A stretch of 49,650 bases of DNA from Acidobacteriota bacterium (GTDB taxonomy: Bacteria; Acidobacteriota; Terriglobia; Terriglobales; Acidobacteriaceae), in contig JAJYZC010000018.1 in assembly GCA_021800255.1 (NCBI GenBank), positions 1 to 49,650 of the forward strand. The letters are read 5' to 3'. The notes under the pieces were generated by a model that saw nothing but the letters and a program-made list of their open reading frames with translations, had not been told where the DNA came from and made no database searches. A program made the translations under genes and the position numbers. Positions 25,054 through 33,403 of the stretch are shown one piece after another (the first letter of the stretch is position 1; every line of letters starts with the position of its first letter).

Positions 25054-26856
25054 TTACCTCATGTCAACCTGATAAATCTCCAGTCCGCGCTCCGGCCAGC
25101 TAAAGAGCTGCTCATAGTGGCGGCCTTCGAGATCGTCTTCCAGCGCGGCCTTGGTATGCAAGTCCACGCCGCCGCGGCCGGTCATGCGCGCCACCAATAT
25201 GTGCCGGCCAGCGGGCACGCCGTCTTCTTCGTAGTCGGCGGTCTGGCGGCTGCGATAGAACGAGAGCCCATATTCGATGTCGCGGCGCACGCGGAAGACA
25301 GCGACCGTCTCACCGGGCGGAGCTAGAGCCGCCAGCTTCGCGGCCAGCGGGCGCGCGGAATAGGTGCGGTCGATCAACTGTATGGTGCGCTTGGTGGCGG
25401 GAATGGCGGGAATGCCGAAAAACGGGCCCACGCCGTAAAGAAAGAGCATGAGGACCGCTACAACTCCGCAGGTGACCAAGCGCAAACGCACCACTCCAAA
25501 GCCCTTGACCACAATCAAAATCAGCAGCGCGGCGCCGGTCGCCGAAAGCGTGGCGGCCACGAGCGCCCGTTCAGGCGGCATCTTCGCGCCGTGGGCCACA
25601 AACCAGGGAGTCAACAACGTACCCATGGTCAGGGCGCCGCACAGGACCGCGTGACCCAGCAGAATCCAGCGGTTCAGTCCCCTCTGCCGGCAGCGGAAAA
25701 GGTAGTCTCCGGTAAGAATGGCGATGGGAGGCAGCGAAGGCAAGATGTAGCCCGGCAATTTGGACTCTGACAAGGAGAAAAAGACAATGGGAATGATGGC
25801 CCACAGCACCAGGAACTCAGGAAAGGCGTCGCCGGTGCGGCTGGGAGCGGGCCTGGATTTGCAGGCATGGCGCAGACGCCATTCCGCCACCGAGGTCTGA
25901 ATGCCGTCAATCAGCGCGCGCACCGCGACCACGGCCCAGGGCGTGAGGCCCAGCACCACGACCACCAGGTAGTACCAGAAAGGCTGCACGTGGTGGTAAC
26001 GATTGGTGGCGAAGCGATCCAGGTTTTGGTGAAGGAAAAAGTCGTGAAAGAAGGTAGGGTTCTGATGCTGCACGGCCACGAACCAGGGAAGGACAATGGC
26101 GAAGTAGAGGAGCATCCCCGGCCACCAGAAAGAGCGGCCTAGAATATGCCACTCGCGGCGCAGGAAAGCGAAGGCGGCGATGATGAGGAAAGCGAGAAAA
26201 GGCGCTACCGGCCCTTTGGCCAGCGTAGCCAGGCCGGTGAAGAAGTAGATGTCGTAGAGCCAGAACTTGGACCTCGTCTCATACCAGGCATACCAGCCGA
26301 GCAGCCCGATGGCCAAGGGCGCAGCCAACTGCATATCGGTAGAGGCGCCGCGGGCAAAGGCGATGATGCCGGCGCAGGCCACCGTGATGAGCGCTGCGTC
26401 CAGATGGCCGCCCGGCCTGAAGTTGCGCATGTGCAGGTAGATGAGGGCCACCATGATGAAGGCAAAGGTCACCGAGGGCAGCCGCGCGCTCCAGTCGTGA
26501 AATCCGAACTCGCGAAAGAAGACCATCGCCCGCCAGTAATACAGCGCGGGCTTCTCCAGCCAGGGGTGACCCCAAAGATAGGGAGTCACACAGGCGCTCA
26601 AACGGCCTCTCAACGTGTGGGCGGCGTTGAAGCGGAGGAGCATCTCATGGGCGATCTCCGCATAGCGGGGCTCATCGGCGCCCACCAGGCCTAAACCGTC
26701 GCCCCCGAAGATGGGAGTCACTCCGTAAAAGAGGAAGAAGATGGTGAAGGCCAGAAACACGGCCACCTCACGCATCGTGGCCCAAGTGGGCAAGCGTTGG
26801 CGCCAGGTTTTCGGCGGATCCGGGACAACTGATTCCAAGGCAGAATCCATTTTCAT
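25054..26856 (-). CDS. GT39-family membrane glycosyltransferase (ArnT/PMT-like)
   Basis: A 600-residue polytopic membrane protein of the dolichyl/undecaprenyl-phosphate sugar transferase group. The first helix (FLAFTIFFLFYGVTPIF) is followed by a loop with the conserved acidic motif GADEPRYAEIAHEML and then HPWLEKPALYYWRAMVFF. About ten further helices and a C-terminal periplasmic domain follow. Such enzymes move a sugar from a lipid carrier to lipid A, another lipid or protein; the acceptor cannot be read here. The ATG at 26856 has CCGGAG just upstream. It is flanked by repeat copy B and a 570-base gap, and no lipid-A genes are nearby. Confidence 0.85.
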   Translation of the reverse strand: MKMDSALESVVPDPPKTWRQRLPTWATMREVAVFLAFTIFFLFYGVTPIFGGDGLGLVGADEPRYAEIAHEMLLRFNAAHTLRGRLSACVTPYLWGHPWLEKPALYYWRAMVFFREFGFHDWSARLPSVTFAFIMVALIYLHMRNFRPGGHLDAALITVACAGIIAFARGASTDMQLAAPLAIGLLGWYAWYETRSKFWLYDIYFFTGLATLAKGPVAPFLAFLIIAAFAFLRREWHILGRSFWWPGMLLYFAIVLPWFVAVQHQNPTFFHDFFLHQNLDRFATNRYHHVQPFWYYLVVVVLGLTPWAVVAVRALIDGIQTSVAEWRLRHACKSRPAPSRTGDAFPEFLVLWAIIPIVFFSLSESKLPGYILPSLPPIAILTGDYLFRCRQRGLNRWILLGHAVLCGALTMGTLLTPWFVAHGAKMPPERALVAATLSATGAALLILIVVKGFGVVRLRLVTCGVVAVLMLFLYGVGPFFGIPAIPATKRTIQLIDRTYSARPLAAKLAALAPPGETVAVFRVRRDIEYGLSFYRSRQTADYEEDGVPAGRHILVARMTGRGGVDLHTKAALEDDLEGRHYEQLFSWPERGLEIYQVDMR

Positions 26857-27247
26857 TTCATCTCCGGTGGCCGAGGGCCAGGACGGCGCGGCACCGATTC
26901 AGGCGCCCGCTGCGATACTCCGCTGACCGGTCTGCCACGCAAATCGCCGCGCATCCGCCTTGAGCGGAAGCCGGCGCCAAGCCGCGGCCCAGGCCCCCGT
27001 TGAACTCGATAGGCCGTCAATGAAACACGCTCCAACAAGCTCCAGCTATGCTCAGGAGCAGGACGAAGCCGGCATACTGCACCACTCCTCCTGCCGTGTC
27101 GGGCGCACTTGGCGCCGCGTTTTGCCAACAGGGACAAGGCTAACAGATGGGAGCCGAATCTCAAGGGAGGAGGATCAGAGTTTTGCCGAGAGGCGCTCTG
27201 CCTGCGGCATCGCCATCAGGCCGGGTGTGAAAACAGGCCGGAAACCG
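26857..27247. other. Stretch without a supported gene
   Basis: Open frames on both strands here lack recognisable protein features. The region holds the likely promoter of the GT39 gene (minus strand) and the 3' surroundings of a decayed phosphoesterase remnant. Confidence 0.4.
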
Positions 27248-27404
27248 TTAGCCCCGGCGCAGAGCTTCCAGGATCGTATCAATGGGGCCGGCCGCTGGGT
27301 GCGCAACGTTCCGTTCTCCATGCCGGCCGGTTTTTGGAGCGGCCGCTTGTGCGCCAAGTTGGGGCTTTTGAGGGAAGATTCAAACCTATTCGCGGGGAGC
27401 CGGC
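27248..27404 (-). pseudogene. Possible decayed 3' end of a DHH/NrnA-type phosphoesterase
   Basis: Downstream of rbfA on the same strand, one frame reads SLKSPNLAHKR and a shifted frame reads ERNVAHPAAGPIDTILEALR followed by RG and a stop at 27248. This resembles the tail of DHH-DHHA1 nano-RNases (SLRS...GGGH.NASG...GPI..ILEAL), a gene often found next to rbfA. The Gly-rich motif is not intact and the two parts are out of frame. The match is weak. Confidence 0.3.
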
Positions 27405-27427
27405 TGTTCCGCCTCACTCGCCTGCTC

Positions 27428-27811
27428 CTAAGACGTTTTCTGCCGCCGGCGCGCGCGGTTCATCAACTCTTCGATGCGCGCCTGGAAGCGGATCGAGCGG
27501 TCGGCGATGAAGATCAGCTCGGGAACGTAGCGGACACCCATGCGCTCCTTTAGCTGGTAGCGGATGTGCCCCTTGGCAGCTTCCAGTGCGGCGATGGTAT
27601 TCTCCTCAGCCTTGGCGGCGTCCTTCACGGTGCTGTCGATGGCCACGTAAACACGCGCCAGCCGGCCGCCGGGATTGAGCGCCACTTCGCTCACGTAGCA
27701 GAAATCGATGCGCGGGTCAGAGAGCTCACCCTCGATCATGGCGCCGATCTCCTCGCGCAGCGCCTCCGCAACCCGGTCCTGATGATGTTTGCGCGCTCTG
27801 TGTTCGGGCAT
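27428..27811 (-). CDS. rbfA: Ribosome-binding factor A
   Basis: A 127-residue KH-fold protein that aids 16S rRNA 5'-end maturation and 30S assembly, important in the cold. Conserved parts visible are RVAEALREEIGAMIEGELSD, then DPRIDFCYVSEV and LKERMGVRYVPELIFIADRS. A strong GGGAGG lies before the ATG at 27811. In most bacteria rbfA follows ylxP in the nusA-infB cluster. Here ylxP (29869-30165, same strand) is about 2 kb upstream, with a CDF transporter and HxlR gene on the opposite strand in between. Confidence 0.92.
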   Translation of the reverse strand: MPEHRARKHHQDRVAEALREEIGAMIEGELSDPRIDFCYVSEVALNPGGRLARVYVAIDSTVKDAAKAEENTIAALEAAKGHIRYQLKERMGVRYVPELIFIADRSIRFQARIEELMNRARRRQKTS

Positions 27812-27902
27812 GGCTCGCCTCCCGGTTCAGGTAAACCAATCAGCATAACAGAGCGGAGACAGACGCCATGCTCGCCCTGCGCGCCCTACAACGAACGGCA
27901 GG

Positions 27903-28014
27903 CCCCAGGTCTCTGACCGCTTGATTTTGCACCATCCTGGGGTGTCCCAGGTCCCCTTTGGGACCTGGGAAAGCATGAACCTGAAGGACGAATTCATGTG
28001 GTCAAAGACTTAGG
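27903..28014 (+). repeat. Palindromic intergenic repeat, copy C
   Basis: Outer arms TCTGACCGC (27912-27920) and GTGGTCAAA (27998-28006) extend into CCCAGG/TTAGGG. The inner perfect hairpin CCCAGGTCCC/GGGACCTGGG with loop CTTT is at 27946-27969, identical to copy B. It lies between the divergent rbfA and CDF genes and is the only feature seen in that gap. Confidence 0.85.
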
Positions 28015-28118
28015 GCTGCGGCGACACCGGCCGTTGCCGATCCCGCCACTAGGTATGCCGGCGATCCTTGTCGCGCCGCATGAGGGAATGCTAATCTTCT
28101 CATCCAGGGGCCAGCATC

Positions 28119-29078
28119 ATGGACACGCAAGTTGAGACCAATCCCCTGTCAGGGAAGGGCACGCCGGAGTTGCGTGCGGCGCGTTTCGCCATGCGTGTGT
28201 CGCTCGCCTTCGGTTTCGTCATGCTGGTGGGCAAGCTGACCGCGTACTTGATGACCCATTCGGCCGCCGTCTTCTCCGACGCAGCCGAATCGGTGATCCA
28301 TGTGATCGCGGTTGGGTTTGCCAGCTTCAGTCTCAGGCTCAGCACGCGGCCAGCCTCCCATCACTTCCTCTACGGCTACGAGCGGATCACTTTCTTCTCA
28401 GCGGGATTTGAAGGCGCATTGATTGTGGTGGCCGCCATCGCCATCCTCGTGGAGTCAATCACAGAATGGATCAACGGTCTCAAGCTCGAGCACCTTGGAG
28501 CCGGTGTCGTGTTGATCCTGGCGGCGGGAATCCTCAATGCCGGCCTCGGCTACTATCTCATCCGCACCGGCCATCGCACGAATTCCCTGATCCTGGAGGC
28601 CGACGGCAAGCATGTGTTGACCGACAGTTGGACCAGCTTCGGCGTCGTCGGCGGACTGGGCCTGGTGCTGCTGACGCATTGGAAACCCTTCGACCCGCTG
28701 GTGGCCATCGCCATCGCCGTCAACATTCTCTGGTCGGGAGGACGGTTGGTGTGGCGTTCCGCGGCCGGACTGCTGGATTATTCCGACCCCGAAACCGGCC
28801 ACAAGATCCGCGCCAAGTTGGATGCGCTTTGCGCGGAGATGAACGTTCAGTACCACGGCGTGCGCTTCCGCACCACCGGCTACCGCCAGATCATCGAGAT
28901 TCACCTGCTCTTCCCGCGCCTGACGCCGGTGAGCAAGGCGCATGCCACCGCTACCGCTTTGGAAGAGCGCCTGCCGGCAGAGCTGGGTATGCCCGCCGAG
29001 GTGATTACCCACCTGGAGGCGCTCGAGGATCATGCCGAAGTTCACCACCGCGCCCATTACACGGGCAAGCCGGAGTAG
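28119..29078 (+). CDS. Cation diffusion facilitator (divalent metal exporter)
   Basis: A 319-residue CDF protein exporting zinc, iron, manganese or similar ions against protons. About six helices (residues 25-210) are followed by a cytoplasmic ferredoxin-like C-domain. The transport site is suggested by VFSDAAESVIHVIA in helix 2 and KHVLTDSWTS in helix 5. The first motif has Glu where many members have His, so metal preference is uncertain. RYHGYER-like loop HHFLYGYERITFF is also conserved. The ATG at 28119 begins MDTQVETNPLSGKG. With the HxlR gene it sits between rbfA and ylxP, suggesting an insertion. Confidence 0.9.
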   Translation: MDTQVETNPLSGKGTPELRAARFAMRVSLAFGFVMLVGKLTAYLMTHSAAVFSDAAESVIHVIAVGFASFSLRLSTRPASHHFLYGYERITFFSAGFEGALIVVAAIAILVESITEWINGLKLEHLGAGVVLILAAGILNAGLGYYLIRTGHRTNSLILEADGKHVLTDSWTSFGVVGGLGLVLLTHWKPFDPLVAIAIAVNILWSGGRLVWRSAAGLLDYSDPETGHKIRAKLDALCAEMNVQYHGVRFRTTGYRQIIEIHLLFPRLTPVSKAHATATALEERLPAELGMPAEVITHLEALEDHAEVHHRAHYTGKPE

Positions 29079-29173
29079 GCTGGCAGCACGGCGTCCTGCG
29101 CCGTAGCGCGGTGGGCGAAACAGCCACGCAGGGCGGGAAAAACCGCCGATAGAAGGCGCCCATCATGTTTAGG

Positions 29174-29186
29174 TTGCAAAATGCAA
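29174..29186 (+). promoter_or_regulatory. Palindromic operator candidate upstream of the HxlR gene
   Basis: TTGCA-AAA-TGCAA, a perfect 5-bp inverted repeat with a 3-base centre, lies about 22 bases before the GTG start. HxlR-type regulators bind such short palindromes and often control their own gene. Confidence 0.35.
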
Positions 29187-29208
29187 TCCAATTCCGTACT
29201 CTGCAAAA

Positions 29209-29745
29209 GTGAGATCGAAATCCATCGCGCAGCATCGCTCCGGTTGTCCGGTGAGCGTCTCGTTGGAGCTGCTCGGCGACCGCTGGTCGCTGCTCATCGT
29301 GCGCGACATGATGGTGCGCGGCTACCGCACCTTCCGCCAGTTCCAGCGCTCCGGCGAAGGCATCGCCACCAACATTCTGGCCGACCGGCTGCGCAAGCTC
29401 GAAGCGGCGGGCATACTGGCTGCAGAACCCGCGGCCGAAGATGGGCGCAGCATCCATTACCGGCTGACCGCGAAGGGCATTGCGCTGGCGCCGGTCCTGC
29501 TGGAGTTGCTCATCTGGGGCGCGCGCCACGAGCAGACCGATGCGCCCTGCGAGGTGATCCGGCAGATGGAGCAAAACCGCGCCGCGGTGCTGGCTGAAAC
29601 CTACCGCCGCTGGCAGGAGCGCGATCCCACGCCCATTCTTCCGCGCTTCCGGAAGCCCTCCGCGCCGGCTCGTCCCCGGCGCCGAAAGCAAGCAAAAAAA
29701 TTCCGGCTTCATCCCCAATCCCCGAAAGGAAGAGCAAAGCCATGA
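29209..29745 (+). CDS. HxlR-family winged-helix transcriptional regulator
   Basis: A 178-residue protein. Residues about 10-105 are a typical HxlR domain: GCPVSVSLELLGDRWSLLIV (with the often redox-sensitive early Cys), RTFRQFQRSGEGIATNILAD, RLRKLEAAGILAAEP and the wing HYRLTAKGIAL. A basic C-terminal tail (RPRRRKQAKKFR) follows. These dimeric regulators often control detoxification genes. The start is a GTG at 29209. The stop overlaps the next gene's ATG (ATGA), a translational-coupling arrangement, but that gene is truncated. Confidence 0.9.
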   Translation: MRSKSIAQHRSGCPVSVSLELLGDRWSLLIVRDMMVRGYRTFRQFQRSGEGIATNILADRLRKLEAAGILAAEPAAEDGRSIHYRLTAKGIALAPVLLELLIWGARHEQTDAPCEVIRQMEQNRAAVLAETYRRWQERDPTPILPRFRKPSAPARPRRRKQAKKFRLHPQSPKGRAKP

Positions 29746-29804
29746 AACTGCACACCTATCTGAACTTCCCCGGCAAGTGCGAAGAAGCGATGAGTTTTTT
29801 ATGA
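29742..29804 (+). pseudogene. Truncated VOC/PhnB-type gene coupled to the HxlR gene
   Basis: Only 20 codons remain: MKLHTYLNFPGKCEEAMSFL, then stop. The start is characteristic of PhnB-like glyoxalase-fold proteins, whose next residue is normally Tyr of SFYE. The gene overlaps the upstream regulator (ATGA). The body of the gene, about 120 codons, is missing before ylxP begins on the other strand. Confidence 0.65.
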
Positions 29805-29868
29805 AAAGCCGGTCCAGGCAGCGGCCCGAGGCGCCAGCCTGGGGATGGAAGGCTGCGTCTTGCCGCAA

Positions 29869-30165
29869 TCAGCTCTCGGTGTATTCCCAGAAAGAGTCGG
29901 CCAGCTCGGCGCCGAGCTCGCTGGCCATGCGGCTGGCGGCGCGCTCCACTTCCTCAATCAGCCCGTGCAGGTAGTCGCGGGAGCGGGAGATGGCCGCCAC
30001 GCCCAGCGTGGCCGACTGCCAGGTCACGGCCTCGTCCAGCTCGGCCACTGAGACGTTGAAGCCCTGGCGCAATTGGTCTTTGAGCGAGCGCACCACCTGC
30101 CGCCGGTCCTTGAGGGACTGGGCGTGCTCGATGCGAATCTCGAGGGTAAGCTGAGCTACGGGCAT
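29869..30165 (-). CDS. ylxP: DUF503 family protein (YlxP-like)
   Basis: A 98-residue protein with the DUF503 pattern: TLEIRIEHAQSLKDRRQVVR, SLKDQLRQGFNVSVAELDEA, then LGVAAISRSRDYLHGLIEEV. Family members are encoded between infB and rbfA and are linked to 30S ribosome maturation. Here it is on the same strand as rbfA but 2 kb upstream of it, with foreign-looking plus-strand genes between. infB and nusA are not adjacent on the other side, where an SDR gene lies. Confidence 0.85.
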   Translation of the reverse strand: MPVAQLTLEIRIEHAQSLKDRRQVVRSLKDQLRQGFNVSVAELDEAVTWQSATLGVAAISRSRDYLHGLIEEVERAASRMASELGAELADSFWEYTES

Positions 30166-30254
30166 GGCGCGCCGGCAATTCTACCGACAGTTTAAGGCCG
30201 TTCCGGCGGACGCGAGCGACTTTTTCATCTGGTGGAGAAGGATAGGCCGCGGTA

Positions 30255-31043
30255 TTATTCTTTGGGCCGCGCCGCCTTCTCCACTACACCTGTTATCAGC
30301 GTCGTGGGCAAAAAGCGAACCAGGAGCGAGCTAAACCGCCCGTTCCAGTTGGGAATCACGGTGCGCCGTCCGCGCTCGAGCCCGTCCACGCCCCGCCGCG
30401 CCACCTCTTCCACGCGCTGCACGCGCCGCTTGAACGCTGCCGCCCGCGCCACCTCAAAGAACTCGCTTTCCGTTGGCCCCGGACAGAGCGCCGTCACCTT
30501 CACGCCGTACCGTGCTGCTTCGGCTGCCAGCCCCAGCGCAAAGAAACGGTCGAAGGCTTTGCTGGCCGCGTAGGTCGAGATGTAAGGAACCGGCTGAAAG
30601 CTGGCCGTCGAAGCCACGATCAGCACCCATCCCCGCCGCCGCTCCACCATGCGCGCAACGAAGAGCCGCGACAGCCGCACCACGGCCTCGCAGTTCACGC
30701 GCACCTGGCTCAGCTCCTGCTCCACGGAGCTCGAGTGAAACGCGCCATACTGCCCCAGACCGGCGTTGTTGACCAGAATATCGACGGCCAGTCCCGCGCC
30801 CTCGGTGGCATTGTAGATTTGATGCGGCGCGGCGGGATCGTTCAAGTCGGCGGCGGCGATGCGCGTCTCAGCGCCCTTGGCCGCCAGCTCCGCGGCCAGC
30901 GCCTCCAGCCGGTCACGGCGCCGCGCACTCAAAATCAGCTTGGCTCCGCGCACCGCCAGCTCCCGCGCCACGGCCGCGCCAATTCCAGAGCTGGCCCCGG
31001 TCACCAGCGCCCATCTGTTGTCAAAATCACTTCGATTCGCCAT
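30255..31043 (-). CDS. Short-chain dehydrogenase/reductase
   Basis: A 262-residue SDR. The NAD(P)-binding motif TGASSGIG is at residues 15-22, LVNNAGLGQYG is the structural NAG motif, and the catalytic Ser and Tyr-x3-Lys are in IVASTASFQPVPYISTYAAS with the following K. The basic residues after beta-2 (SARRRDR) suggest NADP(H). Substrate unknown. The frame begins six codons earlier, but MANRSDFDNRWALVTG is the likely start at 31043. The ribosome site is poor. Confidence 0.88.
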   Translation of the reverse strand: MANRSDFDNRWALVTGASSGIGAAVARELAVRGAKLILSARRRDRLEALAAELAAKGAETRIAAADLNDPAAPHQIYNATEGAGLAVDILVNNAGLGQYGAFHSSSVEQELSQVRVNCEAVVRLSRLFVARMVERRRGWVLIVASTASFQPVPYISTYAASKAFDRFFALGLAAEAARYGVKVTALCPGPTESEFFEVARAAAFKRRVQRVEEVARRGVDGLERGRRTVIPNWNGRFSSLLVRFLPTTLITGVVEKAARPKE

Positions 31044-31207
31044 TGCGAGACAGAATACCAAGTCAGCGAGTCAGCGGCTTGAACGCATGGGCCTACTGGT
31101 TGTGCAGAAAGCCGGGAATGCACCGCAGTACGCTCAGGGGATCGATAGCCCGCGCCGCCTTCGCACTGGCGGGTGATCCTCCCTGCCGCCTGAAATCATG
31201 ATTGGGA

Positions 31208-31240
31208 GCGCCTCGTCCAGGCTCAATTTGGGCGAGGCGC
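31208..31240 (-). terminator. Hairpin downstream of the M3 peptidase gene
   Basis: GCGCCTCG (31208-31215) pairs with CGAGGCGC (31233-31240) around a 17-base loop, 35 bases beyond the peptidase stop on the minus strand. No U-tract, so termination is uncertain. Confidence 0.3.
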
Positions 31241-31274
31241 GGGCGGAGAAGAGCGAATCGCCAAGTAAGATCGA

Positions 31275-33269
31275 CTACCTCAAGGGCTGCTCGTCAAACT
31301 CCTCATTCAGCCACTTCGTGAACGCCTGAAACTCCTCGTCGCGGCCCAGGAACTCCCTTACCAGCTCCCGGCCGGGCTTCGAGCCGCCCTGCTCCAGCAC
31401 CGTCTTCCGGTAGCGCGCGCCTGCTTCGCAGCCCAGCAGGTTCTGGGCATCGAACTGCGCAAAAAAGTCCAGCGCGATCACCTTGTCGAAGGCATAGGTG
31501 TAGTAGTTCGACGAGTAGCCGGTCAGGTGGCCGAAACTCGCGTACATGCGGTTGCCTTCCAACCACCGCCAGGGCTGAAACCGCTCATAGAGCCGCCGCG
31601 TCTCCGCATCCAGATCGATCTTCGCCGGGTCCTGGTCGTGCAGGTCGAGTGAAAGCGTGGTGTAGTAGAGCTGCGAACGCACCCAGTCGGCCCGCCCGAA
31701 GGCGCTCGCGCCTTTCATCCTCTGGATGATTCCCGCGGGCAGGATCTCGCCGGTCTGATAGTGCTTGGCGAAGGTCTGCAACAGCTTCTCGTCGCGGAAG
31801 AACTCTTCCAGCATCTGCGAAGGGACCTCGATAAAGTCTCCTTCGGTGGCGAATCCTGAGATTCCCGCCCACTCCGTCTGCCCGCCCAGGATGGCGTGCA
31901 TCAGATGGCCGAACTCGTGAAAGAACGTAACCACGTCGGAGTATTGCAGCAATCCCGGATCGGCATCGGTTCCGGCGGGAAAGTTGCAGATCAGCGCGGC
32001 CTCGGGCAGGTAGCGCCCGCGTACCCCGGTGACCACAGGTGCGGCTGAAAACCACTTGTCCTTGCCCTCGCGCGGATGCATGTCCAGGTAGAAGCGGCCC
32101 ACCAGCCGCCCCTGGTCGAAGACCTCGTAGACCGTAACCGACGGGTGCCAGCCGCGCGCCGCCGCGGGACGGAACTCCACTTTGAACAGCCGCGCCGCCG
32201 TCTCCAGCACCCCCGCTTCTACCCGCGCGTAAGGGAAGTACGGCCGCACCGATTGCGAATCGAAGGCGAAGGCCGCGCGCCGGAACTGCTCGTACCAGTA
32301 GCCCCGGCTGGCAATGTCGATGGCCTTTAGTCCCGGCTCGCACCGGCGGGCGAACGTAAGCACCTGTTCGTGCTCGTGGCCGGCGCCCTCGCGGCTGGCC
32401 TCGTCCAGCCGGCTCAAAAATTCGCGCACCTTCGCTGCCGAACCCATCATCTGGTCGGCAGTGGCCAGGTCAGCCCAGCTCCGGAAGCCGAGAATCGCGG
32501 CGATTTCCTGCCGTGTGGCGAGCAAGTCCAGCAGAATCTGCTTATTAACGGGATAGGCGCGGGAGTGGTAGGCCAGGAACATCCGCTCCCGCAGGGCCGC
32601 GCTCCGGGCAAAGGTCATCACCGGCTGCATGTCGGGCTGGTCGGTTGAGAGCGTAACGCGCCCCTCCGTGTTGGGCTGATGCCGCGCAATGTAATCTTGC
32701 GGCAGACCCTCCAGCTCGTCCTGTGACGCCTCAATGGTCTTTGCGCCCTCCTGGATGTTGCGGCTGAACTCGAGCGCCAGCCCTGTTGCCTTCTCGTGCA
32801 GCGCGTGCAGCCGGTCGCGCGTGGCCTCGTCCTTGTCCACGCCGGCCAGCCGGTAGCTGAGCAGGGTGCGTTCCACAAAGTGCCGCGCCGGCGCGCTCGC
32901 GTCTTCCAGGCGGATGGCTGCAAGCGCCTCATAAACCTGGCGGTTAAGGCTCAACGCGCTAGCGGCCACGGCTACCCGCTGGGCCTCTGCCTGCGCCTGG
33001 TCGCGGACCGCCTTGCCGGCGGCCACGGAGTTCAAAATCCCCGCCTGAGACCCAGCCAGGCTGAGCTGCTCCAGAGCCACATCGTAAAGCCGCAGCGTAT
33101 TTTCGAGCGTTCGTGGCCCTTCCACCGCCAGCAGGGCTTGGAGGGCCGCCTCATGCGCCGCCAACCTCGCTCCCACCCAGGCAGAGAGCGTCTCTGCGGA
33201 CAATCCGCCGCCCACATTCCAGGCGTAAAGCTCCTCTGTGACAGCAGCAGGGGAAATTTCTACGTTCAT
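31275..33269 (-). CDS. M3-family zinc oligopeptidase
   Basis: A metallopeptidase of about 664 residues of the thimet/oligopeptidase A group, which trims peptides of roughly 5-20 residues. The zinc motif HEFGH is near residues 451-455 (VVTFFHEFGHLMHAILGG), with the third ligand Glu in GDFIEVPSQMLEEF. C-terminal substrate-closing residues are in YSSNYYTYAFDKVIA. No signal peptide, so it is probably cytoplasmic, though some acidobacterial members are exported. The ATG at 33269 is used; in-frame TTG codons just upstream sit closer to GGAGGG and are possible starts. It is divergent from aroDE. Confidence 0.9.
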   Translation of the reverse strand: MNVEISPAAVTEELYAWNVGGGLSAETLSAWVGARLAAHEAALQALLAVEGPRTLENTLRLYDVALEQLSLAGSQAGILNSVAAGKAVRDQAQAEAQRVAVAASALSLNRQVYEALAAIRLEDASAPARHFVERTLLSYRLAGVDKDEATRDRLHALHEKATGLALEFSRNIQEGAKTIEASQDELEGLPQDYIARHQPNTEGRVTLSTDQPDMQPVMTFARSAALRERMFLAYHSRAYPVNKQILLDLLATRQEIAAILGFRSWADLATADQMMGSAAKVREFLSRLDEASREGAGHEHEQVLTFARRCEPGLKAIDIASRGYWYEQFRRAAFAFDSQSVRPYFPYARVEAGVLETAARLFKVEFRPAAARGWHPSVTVYEVFDQGRLVGRFYLDMHPREGKDKWFSAAPVVTGVRGRYLPEAALICNFPAGTDADPGLLQYSDVVTFFHEFGHLMHAILGGQTEWAGISGFATEGDFIEVPSQMLEEFFRDEKLLQTFAKHYQTGEILPAGIIQRMKGASAFGRADWVRSQLYYTTLSLDLHDQDPAKIDLDAETRRLYERFQPWRWLEGNRMYASFGHLTGYSSNYYTYAFDKVIALDFFAQFDAQNLLGCEAGARYRKTVLEQGGSKPGRELVREFLGRDEEFQAFTKWLNEEFDEQPLR

Positions 33270-33403
33270 CGCCAACAAAACCCTCCAAGGTACTAGGTTG
33301 CCATACCAGGCTAGTTTCTAGCCCGGTTCCCTTTCGAGGCTGGCCATGCAATGAAGGGTTGCATCCAGCGTCAATCCCAACTAAGATGCGTCAATTAAAG
33401 GCA

